Assembly: GCA_033557465.1 (NCBI GenBank)
Contig: CM066032.1
Span: 59,556,955 to 59,620,954 of the forward strand
Length of the DNA stretch: 64,000 nucleotides
Source: Ichthyophis bannanicus
Lineage: Eukaryota > Chordata > Amphibia > Gymnophiona > Ichthyophiidae
Direction of reading: 5' to 3'
The notes under the pieces were generated by a model. That model was not told the DNA's origin. It saw only the letters and a program-made list of their open reading frames with translations, and searched no databases. Positions 1-11,017 of the stretch are shown piece after piece; within the stretch, counting starts at the first letter, position 1, and every line of letters begins with the position of its first letter. The position numbers were made by a program, and so were the translations under genes.

Positions 1-7
1 TTGAGCA

Positions 8-70
8 GCTGCCTGGTTAGTGACCCGCGAGTAAAAACTAGACTATACCTGCGAGAGCTAACCAGGCAGC
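8..70. repeat. Inverted-repeat hairpin, probable MITE scrap
   Basis: A 13-nt arm at 8-20 (gctgcctggttag) is exactly complementary to 58-70. The surrounding DNA to about 240 has no convincing coding content. A related sequence type (ggatattcagagccgg) occurs near 14574. The element ends are not visible, so its class is undetermined. Confidence 0.45.
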
Positions 71-296
71 GGCTTAATATTGCTGCTGACCACTTAGCTT
101 CCAGGCTGTGTGGCAAACCCAGATATTCAATGCCAGTGGCCAGATATGACCCCAGCATTCAATATCCGGATTTCGTGTTCAGCGGTGACGGCTAAGTGCT
201 GTCATCACTCTAGCTGCCTCCCCTGAATATCAGGCCTTACAAGTCAAAGCAGGTAACAAGCAACATTCCCAATGGGGGCTTCTTGGGTGGACTTTA

Positions 297-375
297 GGGA
301 GGAGTGGCCTAGGGGCTGGGGCAAGCTACCTCAGGCTGGAGGGCCAGAGCTTCAAAGCCCACTAGAGGACAGCTA
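297..375 (+). repeat. tRNA-derived SINE head, degraded
   Basis: The sequence ggagtggcctaggggctggg followed by a box-B-like ttcaaagccc matches the head of the better-preserved SINE at 18954. The tail is missing. From 375 to about 740 I see only A/T-rich DNA and a small hairpin (726-761, arms catttgcacatgta / tacatgtgtaaatg with one mismatch). Confidence 0.5.
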
Positions 376-777
376 AGGGGTTTCTAATTTAGAAGCACTG
401 CCGCAATTAAATTTCATCAACTGGATGCAGGGTCGGCGTGTTGAGACCTGAAACGTAACACGTAGTTATTTTGAATTTCTTGGCGATTTGAAAGCTTGGC
501 GAAAAAAAGCTAAGTGTTTAAAAGATGCTCACTCACTTATAATCTTTTTAAAAAGGAGAGGCCACAGCGAGGGGAGGGATTCCATTCCACCCACTTTTGC
601 GGGGCAGCTCCAACAAAAAGATAAAAAGTTACAAAGAGAATTTCACCATTACAAGTCAGAATTTTTTCTTTGATTTTCTGTTATATTCTGACAGTGGGAT
701 TTGCTTTTTGAATTTAAATAGCAACATTTGCACATGTAGATTAGGTTACATGTGTAAATGCTATTTTAGAACAGAGT

Positions 778-1322
778 TTAATTACACATTGAGTGAAAAA
801 ATATTTTCTTTTATTAGTCTTAAATAGTTTACCCTGTAGCTTCATTGCATGTCCCCTAGTCTTTCTATATTCTGATAAGGTAAACAATCGATCTATGTTT
901 ACCCGTTCCACTCCGTTCATTAATTTATAGACTTCTATCATATCTCCCCTCAGCCGTCTCTTTTCCAGGTTAAAGAGCCCTAACCTGTTTAGCCTTTTAT
1001 CAAAGGAGTAGCCTTCCATCCCATATCTTTTGATTTATTTTCCATTCCTTTCCTTATGATACCTAGCATTCTATTTACTCTCTCGGCCGCCACTGCACAC
1101 TGGGCCGAGGGTTTTAACATGTTATCCACAATGACGCCTAAATCTTTTTCCTGGCTGGTTCCTAATGTGGAATCTTGCATCGTGTAACCATAGTTTGGGT
1201 TGTTCTTCCCTAGGTGCATAACTTTGCACTTGTCCACATTAAATTTCATCTGCCATTTTGATGCCCAGTCTTCCAATTTATCAAGATCCTCTTGCAATTT
1301 TCCACAATCCTCTTGGGTTTTA
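778..1322 (-). pseudogene. CR1-like LINE (family 2) 3' fragment, RT C-terminus
   Basis: Two overlapping minus-strand frames (989-1297 and 741-1019) encode the region after the RT palm of a CR1-like LINE. Visible motifs are [50 protein letters not shown] and KYFFTQ. Between them the usual [17 protein letters not shown] segment is deleted and the frame shifts. No EN or catalytic FADD box remains. The same protein occurs at 14854, 36809 and 55632. Confidence 0.85.
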
Positions 1323-1464
1323 ACAACTTTTGCATTTTTATATATTATGTATTATCTATGTATTTGAATTTTAACTATAAGCCACTTTAGGGTCTTCATT
1401 GACTATAACTGGGATATTAATTGTCAGCAAGCAAGCAATAAATACATAAATAAATAAAGGTCTG

Positions 1465-1995
1465 TCAGAAAAGGTATGCCTTTATGCACATGATACCAAA
1501 ATCTGCAATAAGGTAGACACTAGGGAAGGAATGGATAATGGTCTATAATTTGGCACTTACTTAAGATTTAATGCTAAAAAATGCAAAGCCATGCATTTGG
1601 GCTGAAAAAACCCAAGGGAGAGGTGCAGTAGAGGAGATGAAATTCTTCAATGCACAAAAGAAGAGTAGTACATGGAAGTGACTGAATCGGATGATTTCAA
1701 AATGGCCAAACAGGTAAAAGGCAACAGCAAAAGCCAGAAGGATGCTTGGGTGCCTAGGGAGAGGAATAACCAGCAGGAAAAAGGAGGTGATAGTGTACCT
1801 TTGAAAGGATATAAACAGGATGGAATTAGTCCAGGGGATAACTACTAAAATGGTCAATGGTCTTTATCAAAAAGTATATAAGGATAGACTTAAAGATATT
1901 TACTTAGGAGGAAAGGTGGGAGAAGGGACTGCACAGTTTACAAAAAACAAAGGTATGAATAGTACAAGAAACAAGAACTTATTGAGTTACATGGA
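1465..1995 (+). pseudogene. CR1-like LINE (family 1) fragment, strongly decayed
   Basis: The DNA gataccaaaatctgcaata and atgcatttgggctg aligns with 4786-5340 of the family-1 copy, covering the FADD-downstream region to the C-terminal domain, with internal deletions. No frame stays open for more than about 60 codons. The 3' side fades into unassigned A-rich DNA up to 2195. Confidence 0.7.
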
Positions 1996-2194
1996 ACTAA
2001 TTAACTAAATCACTTAAATGTATTTGTAATCCACCTAGGCTCTGTGATTCAAGGCAGCAATACAGGAAGCACAGAAATTAAAATTAATACAACACAAACA
2101 CAAACAATGAAACCTAGAATGCAACCTATAAACCAAAGGCCTCTTTCAATAAGTATGTGATTTCCTAAAAATAATGGACCTCAACACAGGCCCC

Positions 2195-2590
2195 CATTCC
2201 ATCAGAAATTGTTGTTGTTGTTAAGTGCCGTCGAGTCGGAGTCGACTCATGGCGACCCTCTGGATAGCTATCCTAAATTGTGTTTGGTCTTCAGTCAGGC
2301 GGCTCATTATTGGGTTTTCATGGCAAGATACAGAAGTAGATTGCCGGGCCTTCCTTCCGCGCAGTTTAAGTTTGGTGTTGTTGCCGTTGTCACAGAAATG
2401 TGATCCTCCGCCGTCAACACTATCCCATTCTGCTGCTGCCCAGATGGGTGGTTTGTCTTCGTCTGGCACCTCAGCTGAGACCTGTCCATCTTGGGAGACC
2501 CTGCCAGTAGTTAAACTACCGATAGTTTAGCTCTCAGCATCACTGATGCACACAAGCCCTCACAGCACGACAAGCTGCAAACCAAGTGAG
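2195..2590 (-). mobile_element. RTE/BovB-type 3' end or SINE carrying such a tail
   Basis: On the minus strand the sequence ends ggtcgccatgagtcgactcc, then cgactcgacggcacttaa and a (caa)n microsatellite. RTE/BovB LINEs and SINEs that borrow their tails characteristically have a 'gggtcgc.a.gagtcg' terminus and a simple-repeat tail. An open minus frame (2221-2469) is probably not a retained protein. A BovB-mobilised SINE is as likely as a truncated LINE. Confidence 0.6.
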
Positions 2591-3108
2591 TATTGTCAAG
2601 TGGTCCCAACACCCTTATATCTTGCACCAGATCTGGTGTTCCACTAAGGACTAGGTCCAGTATGGCTTCCCCTCTGGTCGGTTCATGAACCAGTTGCTCC
2701 AAGAAGCAGTCATTTATTTAATCTAGAAACTTTATCTCCCTAGCATGTCCTGCCGTGACACTGACCCAGTCGATACCGGGGTAATTGAAATCACCCATTA
2801 TTACTACCCTGCTGTGACTTTTGGTAGCTTCCTTGATTTCTCTGAGCATTTCATCATCCATTTATTCATTCTGGCCAGGCAGTCAATAGTACACACCCAC
2901 TGCCATCACCTTCCCCTTCATACATAGAATTTCAATCCATAGAGATTCTACAACAAATTTTGTTTCCTGCAAAACTTTAATGCTTTCCGACTCAATTACC
3001 TCTCTAACATAGAGTGCAACCCCTCCACCAATTTGATCAGGTCTATCATTATGATATAGTTTGTATCCAGGTATCACAGTGTCCCACTGGTTATCCTCCT
3101 TCCACCAT
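2511..3108 (-). pseudogene. CR1 ORF2 endonuclease fragment (copy A)
   Basis: Minus frames at 2883-3077 and 2511-2702 carry typical CR1 AP-endonuclease segments: IPGYKLYHNDRPDQIGGGVALYVRE, abbreviated here to the RPDQIGGGVALYVRE core, and EQLVHEPTRGEAILDLVLSGTPDL. The GDFNYPDIDW catalytic stretch between them lies out of frame. The segment upstream on the element continues beyond the inserted LINE at 5667. Confidence 0.75.
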
Positions 3109-3114
3109 GTGGCA

Positions 3115-3951
3115 CTATATGTAAAAACTACTATTAAAGCTTTGGAATTACAGAGCTTAAAAGGGAGAGGGGAGGCATTGTGGGTTAAACTAGAAAGAGG
3201 GAAAAAGAAATCTATTTACATTGGTGTGATATACAGACCTCCCTCACAAGAGGAAGAGGTGGACAGAGAGTTAATTGAAGACATGTGCAGCATTGCTAGG
3301 AAAGGGGAAGTGCTACTGATAGGAGATTTCAATATGCCAGATGTTGATTGGCACATTCCTGCTGCAGTATCATCTAGATGTAAGGAGATCCTGGATTCTC
3401 TACAGGGAGAACTATTCAAGCAATTGGTAACAGACCCCACACGTGAAGGGGCCATACTGGACTTGGTGCTTACCAATGGTGAAAGTGTTTCTGATGTTGT
3501 AGTGGGAAATAATTTTGCATCCAGTGATCACCAGATGGTGTGGTTCAGTATTAGGACTAGGGCTGTTAGAATCCATTCAAAGGCGAGGATCTTAGACTTT
3601 AGGAAGACTAACTTTGCGAAGATGGGCCAATACCTCAGGGAGTCGTTAGTGGGATGGGAACAGCTGAGGGATGTAGAAAAACAGTGGGAAAAACTGAAAG
3701 GGGATATTTTAAGGGCAACCAAACTTTTTGTTAAAATGGTAAATAAAGGTAAAAGGAAAAGGAGACCGCTATGGTTCTCGAAAGAAGTAGCTGAAAGAGT
3801 GAAGAAAAAGAGAGAGGCCTTCATGAAATACAAGAGATCACAAAGAGAGGAAGACAGGCATCTGTATTTGGAAAAACTTAGAGAAGTTAGCAAAGTAGTC
3901 AAGAAGGCAAAAGGAGGAGGAAGTAGCCAATGCAATAAAATGGGGGGATAA
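3115..3951 (+). pseudogene. CR1 family 1 ORF2, endonuclease half
   Basis: An open plus frame of nearly 280 relevant residues encodes an exonuclease-endonuclease-phosphatase (AP-like) domain that nicks target DNA. Visible landmarks are GVIYRPPS, IGDFNMPDVDW (metal-binding/catalytic Asp-Asn), DPTREGAILDLVLTNG and SSDHQMVWF (catalytic Asp-His). The N-terminal Asn/Glu motifs are missing because of 5' truncation. A basic linker follows (KGKRKRRPLW). The frame stops at 3951 and the link to RT is lost through frameshifts. Confidence 0.85.
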
Positions 3952-4204
3952 GACATTTTTCAGATATATTAGTGAGAAGAGAAAGGGCTAGAGTGGTATT
4001 GTCAGACTCAAGAGCGCAGGGGAGGAATATGTAGAAGCTGATAAGGATAAAGCGGAATTGCTTAACAAATATTTTTGTTCTGTGTTCACAGATGAAGAAC
4101 CAGGAGCAGGACCTCAGAAAAACACCCACAAATAGGAACAGAAGCAAAGGACATCTTGAACAATTTTGAAAAGACTGTGTTCGTGAGAAACGAGCTCAAC
4201 TTAA

Positions 4205-5598
4205 AGTAGACAAAGCAATGGGACCAGATGGGATACACTCGAGAATACTGAGGGAACTTGGGGACATTCTAGCAGCTCCACTGACTGACCTTTTCAATGC
4301 CTCGTTGGAGTCGGGAGTGGTGCCAAAGAACTGGAGAGAGGCTCATGTGGTGCCTTTACACAAAAGCGGAAGTAAGGATGTGTTTGAAAACTACAGGTCG
4401 GTTAGTTTAACTTCGGTGGTGAGTAAATTATTGGAAACGCTGCTGAAGGAGAAAATAGTGAGGTTTCTGGAGTCCAGCGGATTACAGGATCCGAGGCAGC
4501 ATGGATTCACCAGAGGCAGGTCTTGTCAGACAAAGCCTTTGACACTGTTCCTCACAGGCGACTTATAAACAAACTGAGCACCCTAGGGAAGGACCCTAAA
4601 GTTACTGCTTGGATTAGAAATTGGTTGGGTGGGAGGCGACAAAGAGTACAAGTAAATGGAGCTCACTCTGAGGAGAAGGATGTTATCAGTGATGTGCCCC
4701 AGGGATCTGTCCTTGGTCCAATTCTTTTTAACATCTTTGTTAGTGATATAGCGGAAGGGCTTTCGGGTAAGGTTTGCCTCTTTGCGGATGATACCAAAAT
4801 CTGCAATAGAGTAGACACCCAGGAAGGTGTAGATAACATGAGGAGGGATCTAGCTAAGCTTGAAGAATGGTCTAGAATTTGGCAGCTGGGATTTAATGTT
4901 AAAAATGTAAGGTCATGCATTTGGGCTGCAGCAATCTAAGGGAGCAATATAGTATAGGGGGTGAAGTACTTTTGTCCACTAAAGAAGAGCGGGACCTAGG
5001 CGTGGTTGTGTCTGATGATCTTAAAGTAGCTAAACAGGTAGAAAATGCGACGGCAAAAGCTAGAAGGATGCTTGGGTGCATACGGAGAGGAATGGCTAGC
5101 AGAAAAAAGGAGGTGATAATGCCTCTGTATAAGTCTTTAGTGCAACCTCATTTGGAGTATAGTGTGCTATTCTGGAAACTGCACCTTTAAAAGGATGTGA
5201 ACAGGATGGAGTTGGTGCAGAGGTTGGCTACTAAAATGATTAGTGGTCTTCATTATAAAGCATATGAGGACAGACTGAAGAATCTTAATATGTACACCTT
5301 ACAGGAAAGGCGGGATAGAGGTGATATGATTGAGATGTTTAAATACTTCCATGGCATAAATGTTCAGGGAGAGAGCCTCTTTCAGTTGAAAGCAAGTTCT
5401 GCTATGAGGGGACATGGGATGAGGGTGAAGGGAGATAGATTCAGGAGTGATATGTGGAAATATTTCTTTACGGAAAGAGTAGTGGATCCATGGAATAGTC
5501 TCCCAGTGGAGGTGGTAGAGATGAGAACAGTAACTGAATTCAAAAAAGCATGGGACAAACACAGAGGATCTCTAAAGGTAAAAAGGGGACTGTTGTAG
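4205..5598 (+). pseudogene. CR1 family 1 ORF2, reverse transcriptase half
   Basis: Four successive plus frames (4218-4568, 4523-4939, 4915-5190, 5197-5598) encode the RT. Landmarks in order: KAMGPDGIHSRIL, NYRSVSLTSV, QHGFTRGRSC, a deletion that removes most of the D-containing block before KAFDTVPHR, VPQGSVLGPILFNIF, the catalytic FADD (about 4785), and the C-terminal domain PLYKSLVQPHLEYSVLFW to KYFFTERVVDPWNSLPVEVVEM. At least three frame breaks and the deletion make it inactive. Confidence 0.88.
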
Positions 5599-5746
5599 TT
5601 GTTATGGAAGGACAGACTAGATAGGTCATGTGGTCTTTTTCTGTCATCATATTTCTATGTTTCTATGTTTCTCTGAGATTGCAATCATATCTAACCTCTC
5701 ATTTAGTGCTATATATTCTAACTCTCCCATCTTATTGTTTAGACTT

Positions 5747-7297
5747 TGTGATAAGGAAGCTTATCATAGCTCAGGAAGGAGCTATAGTAGAGGTGAAGTG
5801 ACTCTGAACAAGCAACCTGTCAGTTCTGGTAGAAATAAGAAAACAGAATTTTTCCATAAAAGACTACCAGTCCCAGAATGCACCAGGTTTCCAACAGCCA
5901 TTAGAGGAGCTGAAGTGGGGAAACGTGTGTTCAATCAGGAGGGCTATGAGGTAATCCCCAAGCACTCATCTCAAAGGGCAGGGCCTGATTCAGCACAGCT
6001 GCGCTGTGGCTAGGGTGGAGCACTCATCTAAGCAGAATAAAGGTAGAGTTTATTCTACAGAGAATCAGCTTGGACATCTTCAATATCTTGGGGATCTTCA
6101 TCATCTGGAGGAGCATCAGAAGCAGAAGCCAGAGCGGACGGACAGAGAGAGCAAGAAACCCTTTGGAAGAAAGAAGAGAAAAGCATTTTGGAGGTCTAAA
6201 GGAGTCCATAGCAGTACATATACTGGGAGGCATTCCAGAGACAAGCATACACCATTGGACTGGAGAAAGCCAGAGGAGTGGTGCTGCAAAGCCAGGAATC
6301 TCCAGACAGTACCTGTGAGGGAGACGGCTGCACTTGGAAGGGACCCTAAGACCCATGCCAGAAGGTATGTGAAGAGAGACCCAGTGTCCAGGGATCTGGA
6401 TTGGAAGGCTGGACATAAAAACTGGACTACATACTGGCCAGGCTATTTAGAGATGAACTCTAACAGCAATGTAAGCTCAGGTATGAACACTGATCTATGC
6501 CCTAGCTATACCCTTGAAAGACAGCAGGGAAACAAGTATTCTCCTGAGAGTGCTCCATTGAGAAATTCCTCTGTGCCAATCCATGATATTGAACCCATGA
6601 TTGTTGAAGAAGGGGGAGAGGTTGTAGATGAAGGCTGTGTATACATGGATTGCTCTCTGTCCAAACTCCTGTGGTTACAAAATACAACAACTATCACAAA
6701 GAAATACAAACTTGTTCTTTAATCTACTCAGAAAAGCTCCTGAGTAGGATTTGAGCCACGCAGTAGAAAGTAAGCCAGCTAAAGGGTTTCAGCTGGGTAA
6801 TTGCTAGCAATTGAGCCTTACCAAATTGCTTGTGAGCTCTGAGGGAACACTTCTGAGTCTATGTGTGAAGATATAAGAAGTTAACCTGAAAAGAACAGTT
6901 TTTCCCTACTTTGTGGGTTTTGTTTGTTGATTGAAGCACCGCTAAGAAAATATTAGCTAGAGTCTACAGAAAAGACCAGTTTGTTACCAACCAGGTCTTT
7001 ATTCTTTGATTTGATTGCCTGACAAGTTCAACTGTTGTTTTCCTGATTTTGTTTTTCTATGTATAACACTGAAAGCAAGTATCCTGTTTTATGCACTACC
7101 AAGTATATCTGTGTTGGGAGAAATAACCCCATAAATAAATATCTTATTGGCTTTACACTCAAGCAAGCACAACTAATTTATTGTGAACGGCTGAGTCTGG
7201 TATGAATGGACTACATTTCCCACAATCCCTTGCAAGTCATATTAATATTTGCCTTTGCCAAGACTGTGGACATTCTCACTCAGCGCCCCCGTTGACA
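5747..7297 (+). mobile_element. Solo LTR-like repeat, copy A (1,551 bp)
   Basis: The repeat begins TGTGATAAGGAAGC and ends CCGTTGACA (TG...CA). It is flanked by a 4-bp direct duplication actt (5743-5746 and 7298-7301). Removing it rejoins the CR1 copy A sequence (tttagactt / ctagaatatgcatacaagc; copy D reads, in complement, tagacttctagcatttgcat). AATAAA motifs lie near 7131 and a ctacatttcccacaatcc motif near the 3' end. Three other copies with the same architecture occur at 22269, 33048 and 57298. No retroviral internal region lies beside it. Confidence 0.82.
6006..6722 (+). pseudogene. Open frame inside LTR copy A, ends in MDCSL motif
   Basis: A 238-codon plus frame lies wholly inside the LTR-like repeat. 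It is rich in Lys, Arg, Glu, Ser and Gln and shows no domain I recognise. Its acidic C-terminal part contains IEPMIVEEGGEVVDEG followed by YMDCSLSKLL. The MDCSL core recurs at the C-terminus of the equivalent frames in the other copies (33854 region, 57810 region, and as MECELC near 22810), which supports a once-real coding sequence. Function unknown. Confidence 0.5.
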
Positions 7298-7373
7298 ACT
7301 TCTAGAATATGCATACAAGCATTTTAGAGACTGTATTTTAATAATATTAATCTGCCTATTGGTAGGCATGAGT

Positions 7374-8460
7374 AATTTTGAATCTTTACGCTCTGTCTGC
7401 ACCATACTCAAGGGCACTTGGGCTATGTCTGCACCATACTCAAGGGCATTTGGGCTACTTTACTCTTTTTTGGAACCTCACTGCTTTTGGTAGTATCCTT
7501 CAAGGATACCATCTTCCGAACCATGCGCTCTTGGGCGACTGTCGGCTTTCCCCTATTTTCTAGTTTAAAAGCTTCTCTATCTCCTTTTTAAAGGTTAATG
7601 CCAGCAGTCTGGTTCCATCCTGGTTAAGGTGAAGCCCATCCCTTCCGAAGAGCCTCACCTTTCCCCAGAATGTTCCCCAGTTCCTAACAAATCCAAAACC
7701 CTCATCCTTGCACCATCGTCTCATCCACGCATTGAGACTCAGGAGCTCTGCCTGCCTTTTGGGTCCTGCGCGTGGAACAGGAAGCATTTCGGAGAATGCT
7801 ACCCTGGAAGTTCTGGATTTCAACTTCCTACCTAAAAGCCTAAATTTAGCCTCCAGAACTTTCCTATGTCATTGGTATCGACATGTACCAAGACAGCAGA
7901 CTCCTCCCCAGCACTAAGATCCTATCTAAGCGGTGCGTGAGGTCCGCTACCTTCGCACCAGGCAGACATGTTACCAGGCGATCCTCACGTCCACCAGCCA
8001 CCCAGCAATCTACATGCCTAATGATTGAATCACCAACTATAAAAGCTGTCCTAACCCTCCCCTGATGGGCACATGGCCCTGGAGAAACGTCCTTGGTGCG
8101 AGAGGGTTTTACATCACCTGGAGGACAGGTCCTAGTTACAGGATCATGTCCTGCCACTCCAGGGTGATGTTCTCCTGTCACGTGACCTCTCTCCTCCATG
8201 GCAACAGGGATGCTGCCAGACTGGAGGTGGGACTTCAGGACTATATCCCTGTAGGTCTCGTCCATGTACTTCTCTGTCTTTCTTATGTCTTCCAGGTCTG
8301 CTACTCTAGCCTCTAGAGAACGGACTTGTTCCCTGAGAGCAAAGAGCTCCTTGCACTTAGTGCATACGTAAGACCTCTCACCAACTGGGAGAAAATCATA
8401 CATGTGACACTCAATGCAAAAGACTGGAAAGCCCCCATCTCGCTGCTGGACTATTGTTTG
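7374..8460 (-). pseudogene. CR1 ORF1: zinc-finger, coiled coil and SGNH esterase (copy A)
   Basis: The minus-strand ORF1 starts upstream of 8403: translation through 8407-8421 gives FCIECH, then VCTKCKEL, a CxxC...CxxC zinc-binding pair. A short coiled coil follows (LREQVRSLEARVADLEDI). The esterase domain shows GDSIIRH (nucleophile Ser block) and, after a frameshift, FGRDGLHLNQDGTRLLA (7580 region) with the DxxH catalytic pair. The GTND block is disrupted near 7880. In CR1 elements ORF1 binds element RNA; the role of the esterase is not settled. Confidence 0.82.
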
Positions 8461-9130
8461 AATCTTAGTTTAAAGCTTGTGTTTAGGTCTTTAAATTCTG
8501 TATTTACTAAGGGTTGCTGTAGATGCTTATACTAATAAAAGTGTATCTAATACCTCTAATATACCTTGTTCACCTGAAGCTTAATTAATCTCAGGTCCTC
8601 AATGTATGACTGATTTGGATAAAGAGCTGCACCTGAGAACAGCCCTTTCCTCTAAGACGTGTAAGTACCTATAAGGCTACAATTACCCCAGGGGTGGGTG
8701 GGCATTGGGGAGGGAGGGCGGAAAATAAGACCTATTAAAAGAGGGCTGTTACAAGGTACCCTGTCCTTTACCCTCAGCAGGGGGGGGGGAGGTTAGTCCC
8801 TCAGGTAGGTTAGAGCAGGAAAAAAAGCTTAACACACAGCAGGTTCTGGGGACAGAGCAGGGAGAGATATTTAATTTAAAGTAACAGTTAACCTGGCTAC
8901 CACACAAAGGCCAGTTAGTTGAGAGAGGCAAGGTAAGTTATACAGCTGAGAAAGCTGAAGTGCAGAACTAAAGAGAACAGGGAGGTGAAGTAGCACACCA
9001 ATAAGACAACAAATAAATAATTAAATAGATAGCTAGAACTCACAGCAAAGTTGTCACAGGAGTTAAATATCTACCTCTCTAGCAGAGCACTGTGAGGGCA
9101 CTGCTCTTCCTAGAGCAGAGAGAGGCAAAC

Positions 9131-10168
9131 CTTTCTTTGAGGTGTAATCTGTAATTTACAAACTTTCATAGATGGTAACTTTAATGTATTTTTTTATCAG
9201 ATCTAATTGGACAAAAAGTAATATACTGATGAAATAATTGTACCAAACTAGGTGCTGACAAACCTTGCTTTATGTTCAAAACCATCAATAATAACTTAAA
9301 ACAAATGTGATGCTCGATGGGTAACCAATGTTAAAACAGCAGACATGGTGTGATATCATATCTAAATTTTTTTCATTTGGATTCTAGTAGCCGTGTTCTG
9401 AACCAACTACAATACTCTTATGGTAGATGTTGGTAAGCCTGCCAAGATCCCACTGCAAAAATCCAGACAAGGAAACAGCAAAGTTTGAAAAATGAAGAAA
9501 AAATTGAAATTGGATAAATAAGGAAGAAGCCGCCGCAACACTCTTATCTTAAAAAAAATGATTTCTGCACCAATTTCCATATATGCTGTAATATACTGAG
9601 TTGCTGATCTAATTCCACCCCTAAATAAGTTATTTTGGATTTGATAGTAACAATTTCACAATTTAGCACTATGGTAGCAGAAAGTACAAATGATTTATCC
9701 TGTGTTGCAAACAATATTTATAGTTTATTTATATTTGATATACCACTTTTTAACAATCATAGAAGATGTACAATAATTAAAAAATTAATTATCTACCATC
9801 AGAAAAGAACTCCATATTCATGATAGGAAGGAATTGAGAGATAGTTTTATGGATAACTCAGTAGTCCTGCTACATCAGCTTCTCAGGCTTCCCCAAAGGT
9901 TTTGATGAAAAGATGTGTTTCTAGAACAGTCTTGAATTTTTAAAAAGAGGACTCCAAACATAGCGACTGGGGTAGATCGTTCCACAGAATGCTGATCACC
10001 TGGTGAATTCCCATAGTGCTTTGCTTGCAGGAGGCAAGTAAAGCTGGTTAGCATATATTGAGCATAGGAGATAAGGAAAAGTATATAATAATATTTGCAA
10101 CAAGAAGTATTCAGATATATGGCTTTATGAGTCAGGATTTTATATTGTACTTTTCTCTTTAATGTGAG
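9131..10168. other. Unassigned A/T-rich DNA
   Basis: No frame with recognisable protein, no clear repeat ends. Around 9870-10030 the minus-strand composition resembles LINE 3' untranslated DNA, but I cannot assign it. Confidence 0.3.
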
Positions 10169-10405
10169 CAGCATTTATTTATTTAGCAAGGCTTATATAC
10201 CACTTTTCACCGGGTCAAAGCAGTTTACAGATATATGCTAACAGGCACTTTTTATTCCCTTATCCCCAAAGGGCTCACAATCTAAGTGCACCTGAGGCAA
10301 TGGAGGGTTAAGTGGCTGTGGTTACTTGTCCCTACATGGGAATTGAACTCCTGGCCCTCCAGCCTGAGGTAACCTGTCCCAACTGCTGGTCAGTTAGCCA
10401 CAGGG
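10169..10405 (-). repeat. SINE with LINE-like tail, minus strand
   Basis: Starts on the plus strand with tttatttatttagcaaggct and ttataccacttttcac (complement of the tail), continues gggctcacaatctaagtgcacc and ends with a head-like ggaattgaactcctggccct then aggtaacctgtcccaactgctgg. The order tail-body-head in complement equals that of the SINE at 51890. The box B (ggttcaattcc type) is degraded. Confidence 0.65.
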
Positions 10406-10424
10406 GAATGATCTGAAAATCACT

Positions 10425-10970
10425 AAAGAACCATAGCCTTTCCTCACATTGAATGGCATACGTAGCATGATATCATCAGGGTATACCTGGTAGTATATGA
10501 GAAAATCGTCAGAACTTCACAGAGTGGCTGTACATATGAATTAACTATAAGGGCCAAGAGGGCTGAGCTCTGGGGGAATACTTAAATAATAGAGGCCCAT
10601 CTTGATACATTGCAGCCTACTTGTACCTGTTGACTATGTCCAGCCAAATAAGACTGGAACCATTGGGATTCCATGCCTGTGACACCAGTGGCCTTTAAAT
10701 GCTCTAATAAAAGTAAATGGTTGACAGAATGTAAGGCATATTTAATATCTAAAAAGATCATCAAAACCACAGTACTGGAGCGCTCAAAACAGCACCATAA
10801 ATCATTAAAAAGTGAAATCAGTAAAGTCTCTTCCCAATGTTCACAGTGGAATCCATGCTGTTGGTTATCTAGCAGATCTTTTAGTTGCACAATATCCTGT
10901 AACCATATCAGTACAACTCTTTCAATCATCTTTCCCAGGAAAGAAAGGCTCTAAATTAGCCTATATGAAC
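10425..10970 (-). pseudogene. LINE RT palm fragment (L2/CR1 group)
   Basis: A minus frame (10582-10929) shows LDNQQHGFHCEHWEETLLI, then MIFLDIKYALHSVNHLLLL and WFQSYLAGHSQQVQVG. These correspond to the QHGFRxGxxTETLL, LDxxxAFDxVDHxxLL and WFxSYLxxRxQxV blocks of L2/CR1-group reverse transcriptases. The catalytic Asp of the first block is present, while AFD reads ALH. Downstream blocks including FADD are not preserved. Confidence 0.7.
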
Positions 10971-11017
10971 TTGGTTAAGTAGCATCCAGCCACCTTTCTT
11001 CAGACTTTAGAAATTGG

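Larger units (their letters stand above)
3109..5667 (+). mobile_element. CR1-like LINE family 1, nested insertion
   Basis: A plus-strand LINE running from an EN start to a CR1-like 3' tail rich in tttctatg repeats. It interrupts family-2 copy A. Left of it the host reads ccttccaccatgt and right of it tctctgagattg; uninterrupted copy C reads ccaccatgtctctgaggt (39692). The target duplication may be atgt. The element lacks ORF1, so it is 5'-truncated, as is usual for target-primed insertion. Confidence 0.85.
2595..9130 (-). mobile_element. CR1-like LINE family 2, copy A, split by two insertions
   Basis: The minus-strand element survives in three blocks. EN sequence is at 2595-3108, the start of ORF2 at 5667-5746, and more ORF2 leader plus ORF1 at 7298-8460. 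Comparison with copies at 39100-40740 and 52907-54600 shows the blocks are contiguous in an uninterrupted copy. The interruptions are a plus-strand family-1 CR1 (3109-5667) and a solo LTR (5747-7297). The RT half is absent; an RTE-type end adjoins at 2590. About 8460-9130 is probably ORF1 leader because no other element starts there, but I cannot prove it. Confidence 0.75.

Noticed and set aside
5747..7297. LTR of a complete endogenous retrovirus nearby
   Set aside because: No second LTR in the same orientation at a suitable distance and no gag-pol-env between copies; each copy has its own 4-bp duplication, so they are separate solo elements.
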